NCBI GenBank assembly: GCA_009602725.1
Contig: WELB01000014.1
Coordinates: 440,964 to 504,963 of the forward strand
Reading direction: 5' to 3'
DNA: 64,000 bases
Source: Spirogloea muscicola
Taxonomy: Eukaryota; Streptophyta; Zygnematophyceae; Spirogloeales; Spirogloeaceae
Part shown: positions 48,705-59,020 of the stretch, one piece after another
Layout of the letters: the number at the start of each line of letters is the position of its first letter
Numbering within the stretch: the stretch's first letter is position 1
Position numbers and translations under genes: made by a program
Notes under the pieces: generated by a model
What the model saw: the letters and a program-made list of their open reading frames with translations, nothing else
Told to the model about the DNA's origin: nothing
Databases searched by the model: none

Positions 48705-49640
48705 ATCGTCAGGCCCGGCCCGCCCCNTGCTCCTGCAGCTTGCTCCGCAGCTGCTCGTCCACGAAGGCCGGAGAGCCCAAGGGAACCCCGAGGAGTGGGA
48801 GGCCCCCCGCTGGTGTCTGACAGCTGGAGGGTAGGCGGAGGGAGGCTGGCAACCCTTGTGGGGACCAAGCGCTGCACTTCGACGCGCGGATGTCCAGGCC
48901 GATCTCCGCCAGCTGCGCCTCGAGGGTGGCAAAGGCAGCCAAGACCTCGTCCGCGGGCCCGACTAGGGTGGTGTCCTCGGCATATGTGGGCAGGAGGACG
49001 CCCGGGTGAGCAGCTGCCTTGGCCTTCAAGGCGCGGTCGTGGGCCAACGCGTAGAAGAACCCCGCCAGCGGGTCCCCCTGACGCGTGCCTGTGGAGGACT
49101 GAAGGACCTCCACCCCTCCGGCGCCAAGCCGCCATATGAGATCACTGGGCTGGCTGTAGCCCAGCCGGAAGAACGGCAGCAGGGTGGGGAAGGCGTCACG
49201 GAGCTCCTCGGTGACAGCTGCGCGGTCGACGCAGTTGAAAGCATTGCGGACGTCCACTGCCAACACCACCCACTCGGGGTGCAAGTCGAGGGAGGCCCGC
49301 ACCCCATGGACCACTGCTTCGCCGCCGCTCCGCAGGCCTGCGCCATACTGGTGGGGGGCCAGATGTGTCTGGGCTCACTCTGGCAACAGCGGCGTGCTGT
49401 TGCCAGAGTGCCCGGCCCACCAGGCGGTACAGAACCTCGCCGATGGCGATGGGGCGGACGCCACCATTGGCCTTGCTGAGGGCTAGCAGGGTGCTGGCGC
49501 AGAGCACACTGCGGATGCTGGCAGGGATGTGACCCCGGGCCATGTGTTGGCACACCTGGTGCAGCGCCCGAAAGTCCGCCTCGTCCCCCTCGAGGAAGAG
49601 CTCCCTCAGATGCTCCGTGACCATGCGCGAGGGGCCGCTG
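48705..49640 (-). mobile_element. LINE reverse transcriptase fragment
   Basis: A minus-strand RT domain in two frames. The first part (from about 49624) has SKANGGVRPIAIGEVLYRLV. After one frameshift near 49360 the domain continues with HQYGAGLRSGGEAVVHG, motif A WVVLAVDVRNAFNCVDRAA, motif B STGTRQGDPLAGFFYALAHD, motif C TYAEDTTLVGP and IRASKCSAWSP. These are RT motifs of a non-LTR element, probably the same family as the copy at 3.7-5.2 kb. Motif C has Glu where the first catalytic Asp of YADD is expected. The fragment ends at an N (48727), and neither the 5' end nor the zinc knuckle and endonuclease are present. Confidence 0.85.
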
Positions 49641-49819
49641 GAGAATCACAGCCATCTCTCTTTTCCTTCCCCCGCCCTTTGGAAATGGAATTCGTGTATT
49701 TGACACAAACGAAGGCCAAATTCTGGAAAGGCCTTTCTCTCAAGATGAGGGGGGAGCCTGGCATTGGGAAGCCCGGGAAAAAGGAAGTAAAGAGGGTGAA
49801 CGAGAGACGTCTCTTTCCA

Positions 49820-49905
49820 GTGAATGCGGCCGCTGATACTGAAGAATCGGCTGTAAATTGCCAGCCAGATGCATACAGGTGTTCATGACGGAGCCAAAGA
49901 CTTCT
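49820..49905 (-). repeat. LINE 3' UTR duplicate of 3.7 kb copy
   Basis: Almost identical to about 3680-3762, including GAATCGGCTGT and GCCAGCCAGATGCATACAGG. It lies just upstream of the RT fragment. Confidence 0.8.
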
Positions 49906-50284
49906 CTTTCCAGTGGAGGGAAGCCTCCCGGCGAGATGCCGCCCAGCTCCGAGGACCACGGCGTGACCGGCTGCCTGCCGTGCACCGCGCCTGGCGGCCA
50001 GCTTCCGCCATCCCCCCCCCGAGATTTTATCCCATGTTCTCCATACACGCAACTATCCCCCCCAGCTGCAGCTGCAGCTGCAGCCACCCGCGGTTGCTGG
50101 CTCCCCTCGGCCTCCCTCTGCGCTCCGCTGATATAGTCATATTAACCCCCTCTGTAAATACCTGGCCGCTCTTCTAATGTCAGCAGCTGCATTCCTTCCT
50201 TCACTCCTGCGCATCCCGCCAGCGAAATCCCACGACCCACCCCCCCTCTCCGCCACTCCGAGGCTGCCGCCTGCAGGAGGCCCC
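49906..50284. other. Upstream region of the aspartic protease
   Basis: Presumed promoter and 5' UTR. GCAGCT direct repeats (GCAGCTGCAGCTGCAGCC) lie at about 50067-50085. Confidence 0.4.
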
Positions 50285-53200
50285 ATGGCCTCTATACGGC
50301 CGCCGCCGCGGGCAGCGTCTGCTGCTTGTTCGCCCTTGCGGCTCGTCGCCCTCGTTGTGCTCTCTCTCCATGGGGCTCTGGCAGGTCCGCTGGCCGCCCC
50401 CGCCCATGGACCATCGCTCTGCAGCACTGGCTCTGTCTGCTGGATTGTTGTTGGAGCATGTTTTTGTGACTATTCGGCTGCTTCAGCAGTGCTTGTTCCA
50501 CAAGCCTTGTGGCGACAATGTCACGAAAATAGCACGATCGCGTCCCACACGCCCGGCCTTCACGGACTGTTCAAGTCCAAGACACCAGCGGCAGTGCTAG
50601 ACACACATTGCTTTGCAGCTGCAACTTGGCCATGCGTAGACTCTCTCCTCTTCAAGCTGGCACCGTCTGCTGCTGGCACTGTCTGCTGCTCATGTCTTTC
50701 AGGTCCTGAACGTGCCATGCTGGATGCCGAGGAAAGGCCGTCTACAGTGAAGTAAGAAAGTGTTCTTGGTTTCCTCTGCTTTTGCATAGCACGCTGCCTG
50801 CCTTGGTCTCACTTGCATCAGTCACCCAAGGACTAGAGCGTGGACCTCTATAGCAGGGTTGATGTTGCATGATCCTCACAGCCTTTTCGTCTGAGCAGCA
50901 TGAAATCACACCCGTGACATGTACATGGCAGGTTGAGCCTTACTCACATCGATGCACCTCATTCCCCATTCCGGAGAGACTGGCCCAGCCAGGAGCACGC
51001 ATCCAGGTTTCAGTACTACAGCGACAAGGTAAGCAAATATCAAGTGGCATGTGGTACACTGATGCTGTACATCTATGTCATCCTACAAGTACATTGGCAC
51101 CCCTGTCCATGTGCAGCTGATTCCAGGGAAAAATCTCAGGCCTTGCAGTCTAAGGAATTGTTGTGCTTTACTGACATGATTGTACGTGATTATATTACTT
51201 GCTGCCCGCTCTCAAGGATGTGTGAGGTGGCAGCTTGTCAATTGTCTCATGAAATGCTGTAGAGTTTGTTGCGATGCATCCCCAATGGATGCAACATCTG
51301 AAGCACTTGCTTATGGGCTACTGCACGACCTGCAGGCAAGGTCGGAGAGATTGTATCACCTCATAATTGGCAAAGAACCAAAGCAACATCCAGGAAAGAC
51401 AACTCCTCCTTTGACGCGGCCAAAATTTGTGTCAGGGCCACACAACAATACGTTCACAAGATCATCCCATGAGGCTGCGCTCCAAGTTGTTGAGGAAGCT
51501 TTCAACACAACAGTCCACTCAGGATACCCAGTTGGCCTTCCCAATTACATCGCAGAGATCAGCATTGGCGACCCAGCGCAACCACAATACCTTATTGCAG
51601 ACACCGGCAGCGATCTGCTGTGGGCTCAGGTTGCATCAGCGTGTCGATTCTAGCAGCAGGCTTACCTGATCATGAGCATTGCTTCTCACCCATGCATGGA
51701 CACTTGAGATGGGAAGATACATCTCAAAACACCAATCACACGCGTGACATATCTGTATAGGAATCACACTGAAGAACCTCAATGCAATTGGTGAGGATGT
51801 GCAAGGGGCTCACTGACTCTGGACTCGTTTGCTGCCGCAGTGCTTGCCCTGCACCAACTGCTATGAGCAAATTGGACCCATCTTCGATCCCACTCAGTCA
51901 TCGACCTTCTCTGTCCTCAATTGCAGTACTCTTTCTTGCTTGCTCACTAAGCACAGAAACTCAAAATGGGTACGAGCAGTGCTACGAATCAGGAGGCCAG
52001 AGTGACTGCGAATACACCTATAGGTACACGTCTGTTGAATTGGCAAGACTGTGTCGTGTGGATAATTTGCAGTACTAGCAGCAAGGCACAAACTCGCCTC
52101 ACTCTACCTTTGTAGTCATGCTATAGCACATGAGAGGCGAAGATCAATTGTTTTTCTGTACGATGAGCTTTATCACATGTGCTAAAGCATGCACCTCAAG
52201 AATATGCAGCTATGGAGATGCGTCCCACACTTCGGGTCAACTGGCAACTGAGACGGTTTGGTTAAGCAAGACCAGTGGCAGTCCTTTTGGGCTCTTGGAA
52301 ACTGCCTTTGGTTGCGGTCACGACAATGGAGGTACTTTGCGCGTTGCAGGGGGCCTCATTGGCCTTGGACGGGGACCATTATCCTTTGTTCAACAGGTAT
52401 ATCTCAGCAAGGCCCAGTATGGAGTATTGCCAAGTGCAGACAGACGTTGTTTCGTACAGAAGGCCTTCTGATGTGGTACACGTGCATACCTGTAGAACAC
52501 AAAAGCTTGAAATCTCTCACCACAAATACGTTCCAAATCTATCATCAGACTCACAGCAACCCTCGCCACCTTCTGTAGGCTGTGGGGTATGCAATGCTTG
52601 ATTGTTCATGTAGACGGAGATACTTCAAGTGGCTGTCTGTTCTTGACCGATACTGTTTGACATGTGATCTACTCTATTGCAGCTGGGACAAAACTACGAC
52701 CAGGTGTTCACACTGTGCCTGCAGAGCTGGTATGCACCTTTCCTGCCTGGGAGCGAGTTGGAGTTTGGGTCCGCTGGAGTACCAATTGCAGACATTACAT
52801 ACACCCCGCTCCTCAGCAATCCCCAATCAGATGAAAGCCAGGGGTACACCACCTTCTACAACGTGCAGGTCAATGAGATTCTCTTTGGAACAACCTCACT
52901 CAGCATTCCTGCGGCTGCTTTTAGCTTCGACGACAATGGTGGAGGAGGGACATTATTTGATTCTGGGACAACCTTAATATTGCGAGTAAAGCAGCTGCTT
53001 GCCTGTTTTTATGCCGTGCTTGAAGTAACACATTTTCAACCTTTGCCATCGTCCTCATGAGCATGTCGAACATGCTGCCCATGGCGAGCTGACACAAACT
53101 GTCTCAGGCTGGTGAGTGCTGCGTACGAGCCAGTTCTTGACTACCTGAGTGCTAACGTGCCTCTGCCAATGTAAGAGGAGACTAATCACTACTGCAATCT

Positions 53201-53680
53201 AGCGCTGTGCTGTGCATCGTGTCTTGTCAGATGTGCGAGCACAGCTAATGTGCCCTCCTGTGGATGATGCTTGCTGCTGTATGTTGTCTTCAGGGTGCAG
53301 CTGCTGCTACAGCACACCACTAGTTTCTGCAACTAATTGTCTGCCGGAGTTGTGTGTTGCATCAGAACAAACGTCAATCAACTTCTCTGTTGGAACGTGT
53401 CTGGACTAGTGGCACAACCAGAGGACATCAATAACCTGGGCATCTTCCTTGTCATGACCTTCCGCATGTCAGGGCCATCCGACTTCAGGCTTTCCCCTGT
53501 CAATTACATTCATTTGTTAGGTTCAAATGCCTGTGCATACATTATGGAGGCAGCAGAAAACATCATTGGCAATATTGCACAGCAAAACTTCCTGATGGTG
53601 CACGATCTAAACCACAACATGGTAATTGCTCAGGCGACAATGTCAAGCTGTTCAGTAGCGAGGCTGCTTTCAGCATGATA
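50285..53680 (+). CDS. Secreted pepsin-type (nepenthesin-like) protease
   Basis: Exons recognised: 50285-50384, 50703-50751, 50932-51028, 51336-51629, 51841-52023, 52210-52396, 52683-52981, 53108-53170, then less certain exons to 53621 or a stop at 53676-53678. The signal peptide is LRLVALVVLSLHGALAG. Next come the typical LSLTHIDAPHSPFRRDWPS, NYIAEISIGDPAQPQYLI, first active site ADTGSDLLWAQ, CLPCTNCYEQIGPIFDPTQS, YGDASHTSGQLATETVW, FGCGHDNGG, LIGLGRGPLSFVQQ, second active site GTLFDSGTTLILLVSAAY and IIGNIAQQNFLMVHDL. Family A1 nepenthesin-like enzymes are secreted or cell-wall proteases. One intron (52982-53107) needs a GC donor, and 51926-51956 is either a 31-base intron or a frameshift. 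The 3' end may continue into the proline-rich region downstream. Confidence 0.9.
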
Positions 53681-53883
53681 AGAAGCTCAGGCTGATGGTT
53701 AGCTTCATCACGAAAGCGTCAACAGAAGGCCTAAGCCTGCCTCATCACCAATACTAGTTGCTTGCGGAAGTGTGAGATGATGTAGCAGATGTGTAACAGA
53801 GGATACTTCAGAAAGCAGTTACTTGGGGACAAGGCCCAAGCCAGGCCTTACTTTGCCGAGGCAGCGTGACCTGTTGATTTTCA

Positions 53884-55540
53884 GTGCCTTTTGTGTGGAC
53901 TGCAGATGGGCTGGATGCCACAGAACTGCACTACCAAAGGGTCATTGACGCCGCCCCTCTCACCTCAGCCCCAACCTCCGCCGACTCCGCCGCCCCTCAC
54001 AGCTTCGCCACCGCCTCCTCCCCCTCCTCCCTCAGAGGCGTTCCTTCAGCCGCCTCCCAGTCCTCCACCTCCACCACCGCCACCCAGCAGTTTCCCCCCA
54101 CCTCCTCCTCTCTCAGTCCCTCCACCTCCGCCGCCAGAGGCGTCGTCGCCGCCTCCTCCTAGTCCCCTTCCTCCACCACCACCACCCATAGACTCACCAC
54201 CACCTCCACCGCAGCTCCCTCCCCCAGTCCCTCCACCTCCACCACCAGAGGCGTCGTCGCCACCTCCTCCTAGTCCCGTTCCTCCACCCACGCCACCCAT
54301 AGACTCACCACCTCCTCCTCCGCAGCCCCCTCCCCCAGTCCCTCCACCTCCACCACCGGAGGCGTCGTCGCCACCCCCTCCTAGTCCTTTTGCTCCACCA
54401 CAGCCACCAACAGAATCTCCCCCACCTCCTCCGCAGCCCCCTCCCCCAATTCCTCCACCTCCACCACCAGAGGCGTTGTCGCCACCTCCTTCCAATACCC
54501 TTCCTCCACCACCAAGACCAAGCGAATCTCCCCCACCTCCTCCGCAGCCCTCTCCCCCAGTCCCTTCACCTCCACCACCAGTGGAGGCGTCATCGCCACC
54601 TCCTGCCAGTCCCCTTCCTCCACCACCGCCACCAACAGAATCTCCCCCACCTCCTCCGCAGCCCCCTCCCCCAGTCCCTCCACCTCCACCATCAGAGGCG
54701 TCGTCGCCATCTCCTTTCAGTACCCTGCCTCCTCCACCGACACCAAGAGGATCTCCCCCACCTCCTCCGCACCCCTCTCCCCCAGTCCCTCCACCTCCAC
54801 CACCAGAGGCGTCGTCGCCACCTCCTCCCAGTCCCCTTCCTCCACCACCGACAGCGAGAGAATCTCCCCCACCTCCTCCGCAGCCCTCTCCCCCATTCCC
54901 TCCACCTCCACCGCCAGAGAGGTCGTCGCCACCCCCTCCCACTTCCCCTCCTCCACCATCACCGCCCAAGTCCCCTCCCCCACCACCTCCTCACCCTCCT
55001 CCCCTAGTGCCTCCACCACCACAGGAATCCTNAACTCCGCTTCAGCCACCTGCTCAACCCCCGCCCACGACTTCATCGCCGCCTCCTTCGTCACCGCCTC
55101 CCCTGAGCTCTTTCCCACCAAGCCGGCCCCCGCCGCCTCCACCGTCCCCTCCCTCACCCCTTCCAGCTCCCCCGCTCGCCCCTTTGCCCTCCCTGCCGCC
55201 CCCTCCATCGCCATTGCCGCCTCCTCCTTCCCCTCCTCCTGTTCCCCAGCCACAGCCTCCGCCCACCGGCCAGCCCCCTCTGCCACTCACCCCCTTCCCC
55301 TCGCCTCCTCCCCCTCCTTCCCCGCCTCCACCTCTGCCACAGCCGCTCACCTCTCCGTCCCCACCCCCTCCCACTTTCGCGTCTTCCCCGCAAGGTACTT
55401 CTCCTCCCCCCCTCCTTCCTTGCCAGCAGTACCCAAGCCGTCTCTCCTTGCCCTTCTTCCTCCCCCGTGCTTCCGTATTCATTCATTTGCTGAGCACATT
55501 ACTCCCCCTCCTTGATCATGCACTCGGCTGCACAGTCTAA
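53884..55540 (+). CDS. Proline-rich (extensin/pherophorin-like) repeat region
   Basis: A single open frame of about 550 codons. It opens with MGWMPQNCTTKG, which resembles the last residues of A1 proteases, then becomes almost wholly Pro and Ser. Residues from 54116 to about 55007 form eight repeats of 37-38 residues with the plan [35 protein letters not shown]. Ser-Pro(n) runs are hydroxylated and glycosylated in algal and plant cell-wall proteins. An acceptor at 53884 or 53905 joins in phase 0 to the donor after HDLNHNM (53621), so it may be the C-terminal part of the protease. The alternative is an independent wall-protein gene. The final 40 residues are not proline-rich and may be intron read-through; an N lies at 55032. 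Confidence 0.75.
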
Positions 55541-58244
55541 TCCACAATGTACTGTGTCCTTCTTGTCAGCCTTGCCTGCCATCTTTGTCGATTCTCCTCG
55601 CATGGGAAAGTAGCAGAGCACAAATGAATATAGCATCCCGAAGTCCTCACACCACGTGCTAGCGGATATGTACTGACAGGCTTTGGAAGTCATCCTTTGA
55701 CCCACACTTGTGCACGCCTGACCTTCCTGCCACCTCCTTATCACAGTCTTCGTGAGGTGATGCAGGAGTCATCGGCCATCACTCGCCAGGAGTAGGGAAG
55801 CACCCTCCTGGCACTGGACACCACGCGGCTGGGGTCGGCCACCACCCCCCTCGTGCTGGGATGCACCCTCCAGGTGTTGGTCACCACAATTGATGTTATC
55901 GTAACGATGAGACATGATGGGTAATCGCTTAGTATAAGATGACATGATGGATGCTTGGAGAGGCTAGCCAGCTCATCAGATGGGCGGACAAGAAGCTGGT
56001 GTGCTTCCTCAAGACAAATGAAGGCTCAATGAGGAGTCTGTTCTACGCTGTGGAACTGGCTTGGGAGATGGCGACGAGACTGAACTTTATGGAGGCTGCT
56101 CTTTGTGGGGACCTCATTACTTGTAAGCATCGGCTAGGAGCTGGATGAATATGCCAGGGTGTGCCTTGCCCCTTGAGAAACCGGCCAGCCCGGGAGCAGG
56201 AAAGCACATGGCCAGTAGGTAAAGTTTGTAAGTAGGTAAGGCCTAAGTGCGAATAAGTGGCTGGCGACGGGCATAGCGTTGCAGACTGTATCTGACGGCA
56301 CAAGCGAGTGCCTTGGTGGTAAAATTGCCTTGGTGGTGAGAGAAATATATGCTGAATTGGCAACACCCGCAGGGCGCCAGGAAGTTGGCATGCTGCTGCT
56401 AGCGCTCAGATGCGTACGCTCAGATGTTGACTTGCTTTGGCCAACAACCTCCATTGGAAAGTCGTGCCATGCCTAGCTAATTCCAAAGACACTGGGCTTC
56501 TCACCAGTTATGAACTGCCAAGACAACCATGACCAGCAGAGGCGGAAGCAAGAACAGCAGCAGCCTGCTGCAAAGTACAGCTCTACAGCAGGTGAAGTGT
56601 GGTGGGGGTCGAATCTGAACCAAGGGAACATTCTCACTAGACTCCGCCGTAGCAGATGGCACCAGCGTCCCTTTATGGCGTGCACACGATATCACCTCAA
56701 ACACCTCAGGCAAGTACAAGGTTGCGGGCCAGTCAGTGATGGGCAGATATGTCGAAGAAGCATGTCGAATCCAGGAGCGGTCATGGGAGCGAGGTGCACC
56801 ATCATCAATGGGGCGGACGGCTGCTGCATTGCGAACGTGCTGTGGCCTGGGCGTAAATGCCATACCTGCTTGATCTGTAACGATGCCTTTCATTGAGGTC
56901 GGTGGTCGTGTGTGACGAACTCACCCTTTCACACACATTTAGAGATTAGAACGTCCTTGTTGGATGTGGTCACTGTGAATGTCGAAGCCGAACCCCTACA
57001 CGGCGAAACACCACGTACACAACACAGTGGAATGCCTTGCCCTGAGGTGCCGCCGACAGGCGGCGACTGACCTCTCGGGCACAACCAGCAACTGTCCTTC
57101 AAAGGGAGCAGCCACCGACTGCTCATGGGGAGCCGGTGGTGATCTGCAGCGACGGGCTACGGCGACGGGCTGCAGCAACAGGCAGCAGCAGGGCTGCGTC
57201 GACGGGCTGCGGCAGCAGGCAGCAGCAGGGCAGTGCCTCTCTCTCCGCGGCCCTCACTGATCCGGACCGAAGTTTACCGAGTCTGGCATCAGCCCACTAC
57301 TCATAGTGTTTAATGTGCCACCCTCCCCAGGGGTCTCGGAAGGCTCGCTTCAAAGCCCACCTCCGGGAAGGCGGGCCGGACGAGGGGGATACTAGTGTAA
57401 GTGCTGGTTCGTGAGAACCCGGCCGAGCAGCTTCCCCTCTGAAAGCAGCGCGCCTGCACGTCACACCGCGTTGCAAGCGCATTCACATCGCATCAAATGC
57501 GTGTCTCTACGAGTATGAGGGCAGTTTCGTGGCTTAGGCCTTAGGGATTAGGGCTTAGGCTGTCGCTGCTGCAGCACTTCGGTCAGCAGCGCGCCTACGC
57601 GTCACATCGCCTGCAAGCGCGTGACTCCGCGCGTCACCCGCGCGTCACACGGGCGTCACTCGCGCCCGAGAAGCGTACAATGGGGTACCTGGGGGACGTC
57701 GAGCTCCGTCGATGGCGTGAAAGCCGCCGGCGGCCTGCTCTGCCGCATTCTTTCGCACCCACCTGACAACGTCCTCGGCAAAGGTGAGGCTGCATCGCCG
57801 ACTGGACACGCCTCTGTACACAGGATCGTGTGAAGAGTTCCAGGGGCGGCTGCAGGGCGGAGGGAGGCGAACTGGGCCAGCCGGAAGGCGAGCTGAGCGG
57901 CGGGGGCGCCGCCATGGCGCCCGCCGGGGTGCGGGAACAAGCTGCCGCAGCTGGGGTAGGAAGAGATTCCCTGCACTCATTGCCTTTTTTGTCGCGCTCG
58001 GGGGGGGGGCCGGATCTTCCGCCTCCGGGCCTCCCCGAGGAGCCAAGTCTACTCAAAGTCAACCAGCGCGGCCTATCCTCGTCAATGGGACGGGAAGGCA
58101 CCGTTAGAGGCAGCATTCCCGCGGCCGTCAGATAGCCTGCAGGCTGGTATTCTTCCTGCTCTGGCTGCTCCTGATGTTGCTCCTAACGTTCACGTCCAGC
58201 AGCCTACGCTTCTTGTCTATCCACTCAGAGTCGTCCACTGGAGA
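55541..58244. other. Large stretch with no recognised gene
   Basis: Frames are short and overlapping. Features seen are an imperfect direct repeat around 55795-55890 (GCACCCTCC and CACCAC blocks), GGCAGCAGCAGGGC direct repeats at 57170-57230, a TTAGGG-like run at 57533-57560, a 35-base direct repeat (57445 and 57587, CAGCGCGCCT), and a GC island at 57600-58030 of the kind that begins genes elsewhere in the window. No domain could be recognised on either strand. Confidence 0.5.
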
Positions 58245-58405
58245 AACAGCTCTTCAAATGTAAGGCAATGGCTGTGAGAGGCCAGCCCAAAGGTAAGTAC
58301 AAGGCCTGAAAGGGCCGGAAGGTGCAAAAAGAATAGTAGTATTCTCCAAGACTTCAGCAAGGGGGCGCTCAATAACCTCTAGTCACCACTGGAAGTTCCC
58401 GTTTC
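58245..58405 (-). repeat. LINE 3'-end fragment
   Basis: Minus-strand tail LVTRGY and stop near 58372-58390, hairpin GGCTGTGAGAGGCCAGCCC at 58271-58289, end AGCTGTTTC near 58250. Confidence 0.65.
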
Positions 58406-58729
58406 TCCGAAGGACCAGCAGACCGCCCTTGTAACGGCGGTTTAGACGCTGATTGGGTCATGGCGGCACACAGATTCCGACCTTGCACAGATCAGCCACA
58501 CTGGGACACAGACAGCTGAGGCTCCGCCCTCACATGTATTTCGGCCTCACACAGAGATCAGCCACAATCTTCTACAAACAGCTGAGACTCCATCCTCACA
58601 CAGAGAGTGGCAGCCATAGCTAGGGCGCACCGGAGGAGCGGTCGGTCCAAAACTCAGATACAGAACTGGGGTTCAAGCCCGATGTGCAGCCCCTGCCCCC
58701 GGCCTCCAACCTTCCGGCCCTCATAGCCC

Positions 58730-59020
58730 CCTTTAGAAGAGCCCCTATCTGTTTTCCAGACCTTGTTCGCCCCCTTTGGAGGAGCCACTTCCATTTCTTT
58801 TCTTTCTGATCTTTCTACACTTTTGGGAGAGTCACCTCCTTTTGGGCTGCCCTCTCACACACATTTCCTTACACTGATGGAGCTGGACCCTCGGGCATTT
58901 TTGGGCTCGCTTTTCACAGCCCTCGCCCCCGTTGTAAGAGGTAACTTCTTCCACCAGCAACCCGCCTCGGTGTGGCCCCTCCTCGTTTCCAGCTTCGACT
59001 TGCGGCTGTTTCGACCAGGC
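58730..59020 (+). repeat. Diverged LINE 3' ends
   Basis: Plus-strand GGAGGAGCCACTTCC and GGGAGAGTCACCTCC end motifs, and a hairpin-like GGGCTCGCTTTTCACAGCCC at 58901-58920. They are followed by SSFDLRLFRPGL near 58990-59025, resembling the family tail. Confidence 0.5.

Noticed and set aside
54046-54969. 307-codon glycine-rich frame on the minus strand
   Set aside because: It is the mirror of the proline-rich coding repeat; CCN/NGG codons keep the complement open. No splice or start context supports it.
55951-56148. Small plus-strand frame (WADKKLVCFLKTNEGS) as a possible gene
   Set aside because: No similarity recognised and no supporting exons; it is too short to separate from chance.
58640-58700. 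GGGGTTCAAGCCC resembling a tRNA T loop
   Set aside because: No A box at the right distance and no cloverleaf can be drawn.
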